Below are positions 8,797 to 15,770 of a DNA stretch of 37,725 bases, one piece after another. Location: assembly GCA_033855775.1 (NCBI GenBank), contig JAWVFT010000093.1, positions 1 through 37,725 of the forward strand. Direction: 5' to 3'. Position numbers and translations under genes: made by a program. The stretch comes from DASVTR01 sp033855775. Lineage in GTDB: Bacteria; Acidobacteriota; Blastocatellia; Pyrinomonadales; Pyrinomonadaceae. The stretch's first letter is position 1; every line of letters starts with the position of its first letter. The notes below the pieces were generated by a model. It saw only the letters and a list, made by a program, of their open reading frames with translations, made no database searches and had not been told where the DNA came from.

Positions 8797-9447
8797 TCAG
8801 GCTTTCTGCGCGACGACTGCTGATTTTGTCCAGCCGATGACCTGAAAGCGCGGGAAGCGATGATGCGCGATGATTTGAAAATAGCGAGAGGTGTTGGCTT
8901 CGACTTCCTGCGGCGGGTGTGTTTTGAAGCGAAAGAGCAGTTCGAGAAAGCGGCTGGCGAGCGAGGGATGAACGGGCAGGTGAAGCAGGTGGCCGCCGGG
9001 CGCGAGCACGCGCGCCAGTTCGCCGAAGCCTTCGCGCAAGGAGAGGTATTCGAGCACGCCGCTCGTCACGATGGCGTCGAAAGTGTTATCGCGGAAGGGC
9101 AGCGAAAGAACGTTGGCCTGTGAAAACTCGACGCTCTGCGTGCGCCCTGTGTGTTCCCTGACGGCCTTGCGCGCGGTCGCAATCGAGGTGGCGGAGAGGT
9201 CTACGGCGGCAATCTGGACGCTCATGTCAAAGGCTTTGAGCAGGGCGAGCGTGAGCAAGCCCGTGCCGCATCCGGCGTCAAGAATTTTCGCGCCGGGAGC
9301 GATGGGGAGCGGGTGCGCGCGCAGGTATTGTTCGAGCGAGCGTCCGTAGCCGTTGAATTTGAAGGTTAGATTATAGAGGCTGGCAACGCGGTCGTAGAAA
9401 GACCCTGCCTCGACTCCCGGTTTCGCGTGCGTGATTGCTTCCTGCAT
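8797..9447 (-). CDS. Class I SAM-dependent methyltransferase
   Basis: 216 residues from the ATG at 9447; a TTG just before it is the alternative. Motif I is ILDAGCGTGLL (about residues 56-65), followed by the acidic residue of motif II in IAAVDLSATSI, then ANVLSLPFRDNTFDAIVTSGVLEYL (motifs post-II/III) and ELARVLAPGGHLL. This is the Methyltransf_11/UbiE-like pattern. Substrate is unknown. A C-terminal region rich in aromatic and His residues (RYFQIIAHHRFPRF) may shape substrate binding. It is transcribed divergently from the M1 gene at 9628 and ends close to the sugar dehydrogenase gene. Confidence 0.9.
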   Translation of the reverse strand: MQEAITHAKPGVEAGSFYDRVASLYNLTFKFNGYGRSLEQYLRAHPLPIAPGAKILDAGCGTGLLTLALLKAFDMSVQIAAVDLSATSIATARKAVREHTGRTQSVEFSQANVLSLPFRDNTFDAIVTSGVLEYLSLREGFGELARVLAPGGHLLHLPVHPSLASRFLELLFRFKTHPPQEVEANTSRYFQIIAHHRFPRFQVIGWTKSAVVAQKA

Positions 9448-9556
9448 CAAATGGGCTGAACCTGCTCCTTCGCGCTCCCTGACATTCTTGAAACTAATTG
9501 CCGATAGTAACCGTAAAGCGAAAGCTAATCAAACTAAGGGCGGGAGTCGGTCAACT

Positions 9557-9586
9557 TTGCTTTGTCCCGTTCATTCGCGCTACTAT
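9557..9586 (+). promoter_or_regulatory. Possible promoter for the second M1 gene
   Basis: TTGCTT (9557-9562), 18 bp, then TACTAT (9581-9586) lie in the divergent region before the M1 metallopeptidase. Both boxes are imperfect, so this is a weak call. Confidence 0.35.
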
Positions 9587-9627
9587 ACGTCTCCCCATGT
9601 CTGAAGCGTTAGCCGCCAGAGTTTCCG

Positions 9628-11994
9628 ATGCCGGTCAGAAAGGAACATATCACCTTGCAGAGCACGCGCCTTCTCTCTCTCCTGTTCATCCTTGCCTGTT
9701 GCGCCACCGCCGCCTTCGCTCAATCGAAAACGCATCCGAGCGATAAATTCCGCCAACTGGACGAAACATTGCCGACGCCCAACGAGCAGCGCATCGCTTC
9801 GGGCGCTCCCGGCAGAAGCTACTGGCAGCAGCGGGCAGACTATTCGATTGATGTCGAGTTGGACGACGTGAACCAGCGCATCACAGGCTCGGAGGTTGTG
9901 ACCTATCACAACAACTCGCCGGACACGCTCTCGTATCTCTGGCTGCAACTTGACCAGAACATCTGGTCTAAGGATTCCGACACGTACAAGACGCAGACCG
10001 CGCCGGGCTTCGAGCGACTGCCCTTCGGCGCGGTCGAGAGTCTGGTCAACCGCAATTTCGACGGCGGCTACAAGATAACAGCCGTGCGCGATGCGAAGGG
10101 CGTGGCCCTCGCTTACACCATCGTCAAGACGATGATGCGAGTTGACTTGAAGGCTCCGCTCTTGCCGGGGCAGTCCGTCGCCTTCGGTGTTGACTGGAAT
10201 TACAACATCAACGACCAGCGCAAGATTGGCGGGCGCACGGGCTACGAGTTTTTTCCGAAGGACGGCAATTATCTGTACGAGATAGCGCAGTGGTTTCCGC
10301 GCATGGCGGCCTACAACGACGTGAACGGCTGGCAGCACAAGCAGTTCTTAGGCGCGGGCGAGTTCACGCTTGAGTTCGGCGACTATCGCGTCCGCATCAC
10401 TGCGCCCGACGACCACATCGTCGCGGCGACGGGCGTGCTGCAAAACGCGCAGCAGGTCTTGACGGCGGCGCAAAGGCAGCGGCTTGAGCAATCGCGCACG
10501 GCGAAGGAACCCGTCCTGATTGTGACGCAGGCGGAGGCGACGGCGAACGAGACGCACAAGCCCACAGGCAAGAAGACTTGGGTGTTTGCCGCCGACAACG
10601 TTCGTGACTTCGCTTTCGCCTCTTCGCGCAAGTTTATCTGGGACGCGCAACTGCATGACGTGAACGGCAACCGCGTGATGGCCATGTCTTACTATCCGAA
10701 GGAAGGCAATCCGTTGTGGGGCCAGTATTCGACGCACGCCATCATGCACACGTTGAATGTCTATTCGCGTTACACGTTCACCTTTCCGTATCCGACGGCC
10801 ATCTCTGTGAACGGCCCAGTGGGCGGCATGGAGTATCCGATGATTTGCTTCAACGGCCCGCGTCCTGAAGCGGACGGAACCTACGGGCCGGGCGCGAAGT
10901 ACGGCCTCATCTCCGTCGTGATACACGAAGTCGGCCACAACTTCTTCCCGATGATAGTCAATTCAGACGAGCGGCAGTGGACCTGGATGGACGAGGGCTT
11001 GAACACCTTCCTGCAATATCTCTCGGAGCAGGAATGGGAGCGCAACTATCCTTCCAGTCGCGGCGAGCCGAAGAACATCACGGCATACATGCAGAACGAG
11101 AATCAGGTGCCGATAATGACGCAATCGGACTCGCTCTTGCAGTTCGGCAACAACGCTTACGGCAAGCCCGCGACGGCTTTGAACATCCTGCGCGAGACAG
11201 TTCTTGGGCGCGAGCTTTTCGACTACGCTTTTAAGGAGTACGCGCGCCGCTGGAAGTTTAAGCGACCCATGCCCGCGGATTTTTTCCGCACGATGGAGGA
11301 CGCCTCCGGCATTGACCTCGATTGGTTCTGGCGCGGCTGGTTCTACACGACGGATCACACGGACATCTCCATCGAGAACGTTCGTCTCTACACGCTCGAC
11401 ACGCACGACCCGGACATTGAGAAGGAAGCGGCCCGCCGCGAAAGCGCCGCGCAGCCCGAAACGCTCTCGCAGCAACGCAACCAGAGCATCACGAAGCGCG
11501 TCGAGCAATTCCCCTCGCTCAACGATTTCTACAACACCTACGACCAGTACAAAGTGACCGAGCGCGAGCGCGCCGAGTTTCAGCAATACTTGCAGACGTT
11601 GACGGAGAAGGAGAGAGCCTTGCTCACCTCCGGCATGAACTTTTACGTCGTTGACTTGAAGAACGTCGGCGGCCTCGTCATGCCCGTCATCTTGCAACTG
11701 GACTACATGGACGGCACGACGGAAGAGCTACGCATCCCCGCCGAAATCTGGCGCTACAACAACACGGAAGTCTCCAAGCTGATTGTCACCAAGAAAGAGA
11801 TAAAGAGCATCACGCTCGACCCGCATCTTGAGACGGCTGACGTAGACCTTGCCAACAACAATTTCCCGCGCCGTCCCATTCGCTCAAGATTTCAAATCTT
11901 CAAAGACCAGCGCCCGCGCAATCCCATGCAGGAGCTAGAGCGCAAGCCGCAGCCGGACCCGCAAACGCAACCGACGCCCGCGCGTCAGCCTTGA
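9628..11994 (+). CDS. Large secreted M1 family metallopeptidase
   Basis: 788 residues. A signal peptide (LLSLLFILACCATAAFAQ) is followed by an M1 N-terminal beta domain, the GGMEYP motif at 399-404 and the zinc site HEVGH at 433-437 with the third ligand E456 (WTWMDEGLNTF). The GxMEN-type motif has Y in place of N, as in the Bacteroidota/Acidobacteriota subgroup that acts on large or unusual peptides. The C-terminal third (about 590-788) is beta-rich and ends in a Gln/Pro-rich tail. A TTG at 9655, with AAGGA about 9 bases before it, is a credible alternative start that still keeps the signal peptide. It is followed within 65 bases by the DUF6702 gene. Confidence 0.92.
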   Translation: MPVRKEHITLQSTRLLSLLFILACCATAAFAQSKTHPSDKFRQLDETLPTPNEQRIASGAPGRSYWQQRADYSIDVELDDVNQRITGSEVVTYHNNSPDTLSYLWLQLDQNIWSKDSDTYKTQTAPGFERLPFGAVESLVNRNFDGGYKITAVRDAKGVALAYTIVKTMMRVDLKAPLLPGQSVAFGVDWNYNINDQRKIGGRTGYEFFPKDGNYLYEIAQWFPRMAAYNDVNGWQHKQFLGAGEFTLEFGDYRVRITAPDDHIVAATGVLQNAQQVLTAAQRQRLEQSRTAKEPVLIVTQAEATANETHKPTGKKTWVFAADNVRDFAFASSRKFIWDAQLHDVNGNRVMAMSYYPKEGNPLWGQYSTHAIMHTLNVYSRYTFTFPYPTAISVNGPVGGMEYPMICFNGPRPEADGTYGPGAKYGLISVVIHEVGHNFFPMIVNSDERQWTWMDEGLNTFLQYLSEQEWERNYPSSRGEPKNITAYMQNENQVPIMTQSDSLLQFGNNAYGKPATALNILRETVLGRELFDYAFKEYARRWKFKRPMPADFFRTMEDASGIDLDWFWRGWFYTTDHTDISIENVRLYTLDTHDPDIEKEAARRESAAQPETLSQQRNQSITKRVEQFPSLNDFYNTYDQYKVTERERAEFQQYLQTLTEKERALLTSGMNFYVVDLKNVGGLVMPVILQLDYMDGTTEELRIPAEIWRYNNTEVSKLIVTKKEIKSITLDPHLETADVDLANNNFPRRPIRSRFQIFKDQRPRNPMQELERKPQPDPQTQPTPARQP

Positions 11995-12030
11995 ATCTTT
12001 AACGCTACGGGGACGAACATTGGCATTGCC

Positions 12031-12063
12031 AAAACCGGCATGAGCTTTTCAAAACCGACATGA
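12031..12063 (+). repeat. Tandem 20-bp duplication over the DUF6702 start, creating a 7-codon leader ORF
   Basis: AAAACCGGCATGAGCTTTT (from 12031) is repeated from 12051 with one change, so there are two ATGAGCTTT starts. The first (12040) reads MSFSKPT and stops at a TGA (12061-12063) that overlaps the real ATG at 12060. This could couple translation of the leader to the gene. Confidence 0.75.
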
Positions 12064-12590
12064 GCTTTTATCGTCAAGCCTTCACCTTAAGCCTGCTGCT
12101 CATTGCCTGCGCGGCCACATCCGCGCCGCGCAGCGCAATGGCCGCGCACACCTTCCACACCAGCCTGATGAGCATCGAATACAATCATCAGGAGCAACTA
12201 CTCGAAATCTCCCTCGAAGTCTACGCGCACGACCTCGAAACCATCCTCGCCAAGCGCGCTGGAAAGAGCGTCCGTCTAGACAAAGCGACCGACGCCGAGC
12301 CGCTCATCTTCGCCTATCTACAGGAAGCCGTCACCATCCAAAACGGCGCGGGCGAAACCAAACCCCTCGCATGGGTCGGCATGGAAACGCAAACAGATAG
12401 AACCTGGCTCTACTTCGAATCCAAACTCCCCGAAGGCTTAAACGGCGTCCAACTCCGCAACCGCCTCTTCTTCGAACTCCTCGCAGACCAAATCAACCTC
12501 GTCCACCTCAAAGACCGCGACACCAAAACCGACCTCATCTTCAAACCCGGCGACACCTTCAAGCCCCTCCTCGACCCACCCAAAAGCTAA
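12060..12590 (+). CDS. DUF6702 family exported protein
   Basis: 176 residues. A signal peptide (FTLSLLLIACAATSAPRSAMA) is followed by AHTFHTSLMSIEYN, the conserved opening of DUF6702, and by LEISLEVYAHDLETIL and LADQINLVHLKD near the end. The family has no assigned biochemical role. Family members are, as far as I recall, often encoded beside M1 metallopeptidases, and that is the arrangement here, which suggests a joint function in the envelope. The start overlaps a short leader ORF made by a local duplication. Codon use late in the gene is strongly C-ending. Confidence 0.8.
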   Translation: MSFYRQAFTLSLLLIACAATSAPRSAMAAHTFHTSLMSIEYNHQEQLLEISLEVYAHDLETILAKRAGKSVRLDKATDAEPLIFAYLQEAVTIQNGAGETKPLAWVGMETQTDRTWLYFESKLPEGLNGVQLRNRLFFELLADQINLVHLKDRDTKTDLIFKPGDTFKPLLDPPKS

Positions 12591-12618
12591 ACCCCCGCCA
12601 ATCGCCCGCGCTAAAGTT

Positions 12619-12876
12619 TTGAAAATACGCAGCATTCGTTGAAACAAGCGCCGCGTTTGCTTCATCAAGCGCGAGATTTGTTCAAACAAATGCTCCACTT
12701 ATTCAAACAAGCGCAACATTTATTCAAATAAATGCCGCTCTGATTCAAATAAATGCTGTTCTGATTCAAATAACTGCTGCTCTGATTCAAATAAATGCTC
12801 CACTTATTCAAATAAGTGCTGCTCTGATTCAAATAAAAGTCGTATTTATTCAAATAAATGCTGCATTTATTTGAAT
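12619..12876. repeat. Array of about twelve 21-bp tandem repeats ending in a perfect hairpin
   Basis: The unit is roughly TTCAAATAAATGCTGCTCTGA. Twelve units stay exactly in 21-bp register from 12619 to 12870, the first three being more diverged. The last unit runs into a perfect 13-bp inverted repeat with a 3-base loop (12848-12860 with 12864-12876) followed by TTTT. Each unit carries a near-palindrome TTATTCAAATAA. The minus strand is open through the array and would read YLNQSSI-type heptads, but it has no ATG and no ribosome-binding site. I therefore treat it as non-coding. The hairpin may terminate the DUF6702 transcript. Confidence 0.9.
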
Positions 12877-12922
12877 TTTAAGAGCGCGGGCTGATAGCCA
12901 TTTGCTATTGGATGTGATTCTG

Positions 12923-12996
12923 GTCAGCGCCGCCTGCTTTAGCCGGGCGGGTGTCTCATCGCCAGAACCAGCCCGGCTACCGCAGGCGGTTCTGAC
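12923..12996. repeat. Long imperfect palindrome in the intergenic region
   Basis: Three nested complementary blocks pair in order: GTCAG (12923) with CTGAC (12992), CCGCCTGC (12930) with GCAGGCGG (12982), and GCCGGGC (12942) with GCCCGGC (12971). The loop is about 22 bases. This would form a very stable stem in RNA or single-stranded DNA. It sits between the 21-bp array and the promoter at 13075. It could be a REP/MITE-like element or a small structured RNA. Confidence 0.7.
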
Positions 12997-13074
12997 AGGG
13001 GACGCCGCGTTAAGGGCGACACTCAATCGCTCACCGCTATCAATACCTGCGCTTTTACCGGCTCAAGAAAACTA

Positions 13075-13102
13075 TTGACTCGTTATGAAAAATGAGTATA
13101 CT
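13075..13102 (+). promoter_or_regulatory. Strong sigma70-like promoter for the 13168 gene
   Basis: TTGACT (13075-13080), a 16-bp spacer, then TATACT (13097-13102). The following leader is about 60 bases and ends in a GGAGG ribosome-binding site at about 13155. This is one of the best promoter matches in the window. Confidence 0.75.
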
Positions 13103-13167
13103 GCGAAATTGAAATTGGTCACGTCTTTGGACTTAACTTCAACTTTCCCACCTTGGAGGTAATAGAA

Positions 13168-13533
13168 ATGGCACGAAGAAGACGTAAATCCCCTGTTCTC
13201 GAAAAAGCCGAAATAAGAGCCAACAATCTCAAAGCCATCTCGCCGACTCTTGACCTCGGCCCCGGCCTGACCTTAGCGGAGTTCGAGCAAAAAATCGCTG
13301 CCGTCCGGGCCAAGCATGACCGTTACAATCAAACAGTGGCGCTGCTCGACGACCTCGGCAACGATCTGGAGGCGGACGAGGAACTGCTCGACGACCTCAA
13401 CAGCCGCCTGCTCGCCGGAGTCGGCGCGCGTTGGGGCAAGAACAGCAGCCAGTATGAACAAGCGGGCGGCACCCGCACAGACGAACGCAAGAAGCCGGAC
13501 AATGGCAAAGACAAAGACAAGTCTGACAGCTAG
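13168..13533 (+). CDS. Small basic-to-acidic protein of unknown function (GARWGKNSSQYEQAGGTR motif)
   Basis: 121 residues from the ATG at 13168, set by GGAGG 8 bases upstream. It has a basic start (MARRRRKS), then a helical region (LTLAEFEQKIAAVRAKHDRYNQTVALLDDLGNDLEADEELL) and the motif GARWGKNSSQYEQAGGTR. The tail is highly charged (ERKKPDNGKDKDKSDS) and probably disordered. From memory, similar short proteins with a G.dS.qYEqaGGTR-ERK motif occur in several phyla without a known role. It has its own strong promoter and a perfect terminator, so it is a single-gene unit, probably well expressed. It lies just left of the cassette array but has no attC of its own. Confidence 0.8.
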   Translation: MARRRRKSPVLEKAEIRANNLKAISPTLDLGPGLTLAEFEQKIAAVRAKHDRYNQTVALLDDLGNDLEADEELLDDLNSRLLAGVGARWGKNSSQYEQAGGTRTDERKKPDNGKDKDKSDS

Positions 13534-13578
13534 CCACTCGCTGACTCTATAACAAGTCCACGCCGCCCAGTTTGCAAC

Positions 13579-13630
13579 CCCTTGGACGATGAACCGCGAG
13601 TCACCGCTCCCTTCATCGTCCAAGGGCTTT
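13579..13630 (+). terminator. Rho-independent terminator of the 13168 gene
   Basis: A perfect 14-bp stem, CCCTTGGACGATGA (13579-13592) with its complement (13613-13626), is followed by CTTTT. Confidence 0.85.
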
Positions 13631-13765
13631 TCCGCTCGATGAAAGAATTGGAGCGCGAGCAATCCACACGACCGCGCCTCTTGCGCCATCGGCACGCCAT
13701 GATTTGAGCCGGTTGCCACGCGCAGGCTATGCAGCTATTTCCGCGGCTTGGCGGTCTAATATGAG

Positions 13766-14029
13766 TTGGGCGGCTCTCAACGGTAATCACGACACTCTAT
13801 TTACGAGGTGGAGTTATGAAGGATGAAAACAATCGGGTGTAGTGGAGGATTGCCCTTCATCATCAATAGTTGCCGATTGTTGTTATGGGCGCTACATCGC
13901 AATCTATGAAGATTAGTTCTCGACGCCGACGCCGCCCAACAACTCATTCAACCGGAGCGCGAATAGCGTTGCTTTCATGCGCGAGACCATGTTGTTATTG
14001 CGGTTCGTCGCGCCCGGTTAATTCGAGCG
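13766..14029 (+). mobile_element. Cassette 1, without a credible gene
   Basis: Between the GTT at 13765 and attC1 there are only about 168 bases. A good ribosome-binding site (GAGGTGGAG) precedes an ATG at 13816, but that frame stops after 8 codons (MKDENNRV) at 13842. Either the cassette carries a decayed gene or it acts as a non-coding cassette. Confidence 0.6.
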
Positions 14030-14035
14030 TTCGGC
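13934..14035 (+). other. attC-like recombination site 1
   Basis: 102 bp. R'' is GCCCAAC (13934) and R' is GTTCGGC (14029). Inner arms AACCGG-A-GCGCG and CGCGC-CCGGTT pair and leave one extrahelical A, as attC sites do. The hairpin between the arms is variable. Confidence 0.78.
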
Positions 14036-14068
14036 GCTACGCATTTTGATATCTTGGAGGAAATTCGC

Positions 14069-14260
14069 ATGACACTGAAAACAGCTACGAAAATCGCAAT
14101 AATCGCTATCTCAATCAATTTCCTGCTGAGCCTGGCGCTTCAACTATTCACGAGAGCAGATTCTGAAATGTTTTATACGATTGTTGGAATCTTAGGTCTT
14201 GCCACGCTTCATGTGCCGCTCATTATTTTCTTCGGCGTCCTTTACCACAAGCAGAAATGA
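14069..14260 (+). CDS. Small two-span membrane protein (cassette 2)
   Basis: 63 residues. The start at 14069 is set by GGAGG about 8 bases upstream; it lies 34 bases after the cassette boundary, as usual for cassette genes. Two hydrophobic helices (IAIIAISINFLLSLALQLF and the TIVGILGLATLHVPLIIFF segment) flank a short loop, with a basic end (YHKQK). I recognise no family. The next gene starts 13 bases later, so they form a two-gene cassette. Confidence 0.72.
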   Translation: MTLKTATKIAIIAISINFLLSLALQLFTRADSEMFYTIVGILGLATLHVPLIIFFGVLYHKQK

Positions 14261-14273
14261 AGGAGGTTGAGCC

Positions 14274-14603
14274 ATGTCGGACGAGTTGAACAGTATCTTG
14301 GAAACAAAAACGGAACCGCCAACATCCGGCGACAGTGACAGTCCTGGCGGCATTGAGGGTAGACTGTCAGCTTGGGGCATGGTCTTTCTTGTGCTCGGCA
14401 TTGTCGCGGGCATCATCTGCATTATCGCGGCAGTCAACGTGGCTAAAAAGTACGGCAGAGTTGATAGTTGGGGAGAGCGGGGAATAGAGTGGTATCTGGT
14501 CATCATAGGTGTCGCGGCTATCCTCCATGGAATGCTTGTCATGGTGCTGTTGGAAGCAGCCGCCGAAATAATCCGCCTGCTGCGAAAGCTAAATAACAAA
14601 TGA
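14274..14603 (+). CDS. Small membrane protein (cassette 2)
   Basis: 109 residues, with AAGGAGG about 7 bases before the ATG. The first 30 residues are polar and acidic (MSDELNSILETKTEPP). Two membrane spans follow: WGMVFLVLGIVAGIICIIAA and the WYLVIIGVAAILHGMLVMVLL segment. The C-terminus is basic (RLLRKLNNK). The layout resembles many short inner-membrane proteins of unknown role; no family is recognised. The gene ends 26 bases before attC2. With the 63-residue gene it makes a cassette of two membrane peptides, possibly acting together. Confidence 0.8.
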   Translation: MSDELNSILETKTEPPTSGDSDSPGGIEGRLSAWGMVFLVLGIVAGIICIIAAVNVAKKYGRVDSWGERGIEWYLVIIGVAAILHGMLVMVLLEAAAEIIRLLRKLNNK

Positions 14604-14628
14604 AAGAGCGTGGTCTCCCTGGCGCAGC

Positions 14629-14738
14629 GCCGAACAACTCATTCAACCCGACGCCTCAATAGCGTGCCTTTCATGATTGCCTTTATAGATGTGGGTTGAA
14701 TGCTTCATGCTCGCAGCGGGTTGATTCGGGCGTTGGAT
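14629..14738 (+). other. attC-like recombination site 2
   Basis: 110 bp. R'' is GCCGAAC (14629) and R' is GTTGGAT (14732). Inner arms TCAACCCG (14643) and CGGGTTGA (14717) are perfectly complementary. It shares AACAACTCATTCAACC with sites 1 and 3, and GGTTRATTCGRGCGTT at its 3' end with site 1. Confidence 0.8.
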
Positions 14739-14766
14739 GCCTCGCATTATCAAAAGGAGATTCGAG

Positions 14767-15690
14767 ATGTTAGTCAAAACAATTAAACTCTCACTGTTAG
14801 CACTCAGCCTTTTATTTGGCGGAGGCTTGACGTTAGTCTCCGCTCAAACTCGACAATCCTCCCCCGCAGGCCAGAAAGTTACGGAGGAAGAGCTAGATAG
14901 GCGTTTTGCCATCGCACGAAGCCTCGCTCAAGAGGAAAAGTTTGAGCAGGCTCTCAAGGAGTATTTATTCGTATTTGATAACAGCCGTAATGTGGGTGGT
15001 TACGGAGGCGTGCGTCTTTCTTATGTCCCAAGTGAAATTGCTGCTATAGGGCGCGTATATCGCCCCGCCCTTCTAGCCTTACAGACCAGGCGTGATGAGC
15101 GCGAGAAGTCGGTTCTTGCGGGGAAGGCCGATTTTGATGTCATTCACGAGTTGGCGGCGCTCAACGAGTATTTAGGTGAACCTGAACGCACTATTACTTT
15201 ATTCGATAAGCTCAAAACAATGGGAGCAGCATATACCAGCGTCAGAGAAGATATGCTGATATTGATTTGGGAGCAGTTGGCCGAAGCCAAAAGATACGAT
15301 GAGCTTAAAGATAAAATTGACGAACTAGCTAAACGAGTGGCAAGCCAAATCGCAGAGTCAGTTATAAATAACGACTTCCCCGATAATAGTGTGCTGAGTT
15401 CTTCGCAGTATCAGGATTACTTACGCCGGAGCATCATTGAAGATGGTGGCAGAGTGTACGAAACGCTATTAGGAGTTGGTAAGGCAGCAAAGGCTGATAA
15501 GCTTGCAAAATGGATGCTGACATTTTCATCGGATGGGGAGATGTATGCGCAACTCATAAATAGGGCCATCAATGTTAATCGAACCGATATCGCTGCTGAT
15601 TTGATTGAGCGTGCAACTAAAACATTGAAGCGCGGAGAGGACTTGCGATTAGTACATGAGGCGGCAAAACGTCTTCCCAAGGCGAACTAG
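14767..15690 (+). CDS. Secreted helical-repeat protein (cassette 3)
   Basis: 307 residues. The ATG at 14767 follows AAGGAG closely and lies 34 bases after the cassette boundary. A signal peptide (LSLLALSLLFGGGLTLVSAQ) precedes an all-helical mature part. Segments such as EEELDRRFAIARSLAQEEKFEQALKEY look like TPR-type helix pairs, and HELAALNEYLGEPERTITLFDKL resembles another. The middle and end (AKRYDELKDKIDELAKRV, ADKLAKWMLTF, AADLIERATKTLKRGEDL) continue the pattern. No enzyme motif is visible. Codons such as ATA, TTA and AGA are much commoner than in neighbouring genes, consistent with acquisition by transfer. It ends 17 bases before the third attC core. Confidence 0.82.
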   Translation: MLVKTIKLSLLALSLLFGGGLTLVSAQTRQSSPAGQKVTEEELDRRFAIARSLAQEEKFEQALKEYLFVFDNSRNVGGYGGVRLSYVPSEIAAIGRVYRPALLALQTRRDEREKSVLAGKADFDVIHELAALNEYLGEPERTITLFDKLKTMGAAYTSVREDMLILIWEQLAEAKRYDELKDKIDELAKRVASQIAESVINNDFPDNSVLSSSQYQDYLRRSIIEDGGRVYETLLGVGKAAKADKLAKWMLTFSSDGEMYAQLINRAINVNRTDIAADLIERATKTLKRGEDLRLVHEAAKRLPKAN

Positions 15691-15707
15691 AGAGCCTCAT
15701 AGGCGGC

Positions 15708-15770
15708 ATCTAACAACTCATTCAACCGGAGCGCGAGTTAGCGTGTCTCTTATCGTTATACGCGGCAAAT
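15708..15770 (+). other. Third attC-like site, only its 5' half recognisable
   Basis: ATCTAAC (15708-15714) is followed by the shared AACTCATTCAACCGG and GCGCGAG, very close to site 1. The expected 3' arm (CGCGC, CCGGTT, ATTCGRGCGTT) is not recognisable downstream. The site seems truncated or fused to other sequence, and it marks the right end of the recognisable array. Confidence 0.6.

Larger units (their letters stand above)
13765..15770 (+). mobile_element. Integron-type gene cassette cluster without integrase (CALIN-like)
   Basis: Three cassettes lie head to tail. The junction triplet GTT starts blocks at 13765 (GTTGGGCGGC), 14029 (GTTCGGCGCT) and 14732 (GTTGGATGCC). Their reverse complements appear at the start of the attC-like site closing the same cassette: GCCGCCCAAC (ends 13940), AGCGCCGAAC (ends 14635) and GGCATCTAAC (ends 15714, one mismatch). 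This is the RYYYAAC/GTTRRRY relation expected if each cassette was once a circle. All three sites share AACAACTCATTCAACC. Cassette genes point the same way and look visibly more AT-rich than the neighbours. No tyrosine recombinase is in the window. Confidence 0.8.

Noticed and set aside
12665..12853. Minus-strand frame through the 21-bp repeats, reading YLNQSSI-like heptads
   Set aside because: It has only a TTG start, no ribosome-binding site and no promoter. Any 21-bp repeat gives heptads in open frames.
12619..12876. Possible CRISPR array
   Set aside because: The units are contiguous, with no unique spacers, and the period is 21 bp. No cas genes are present.
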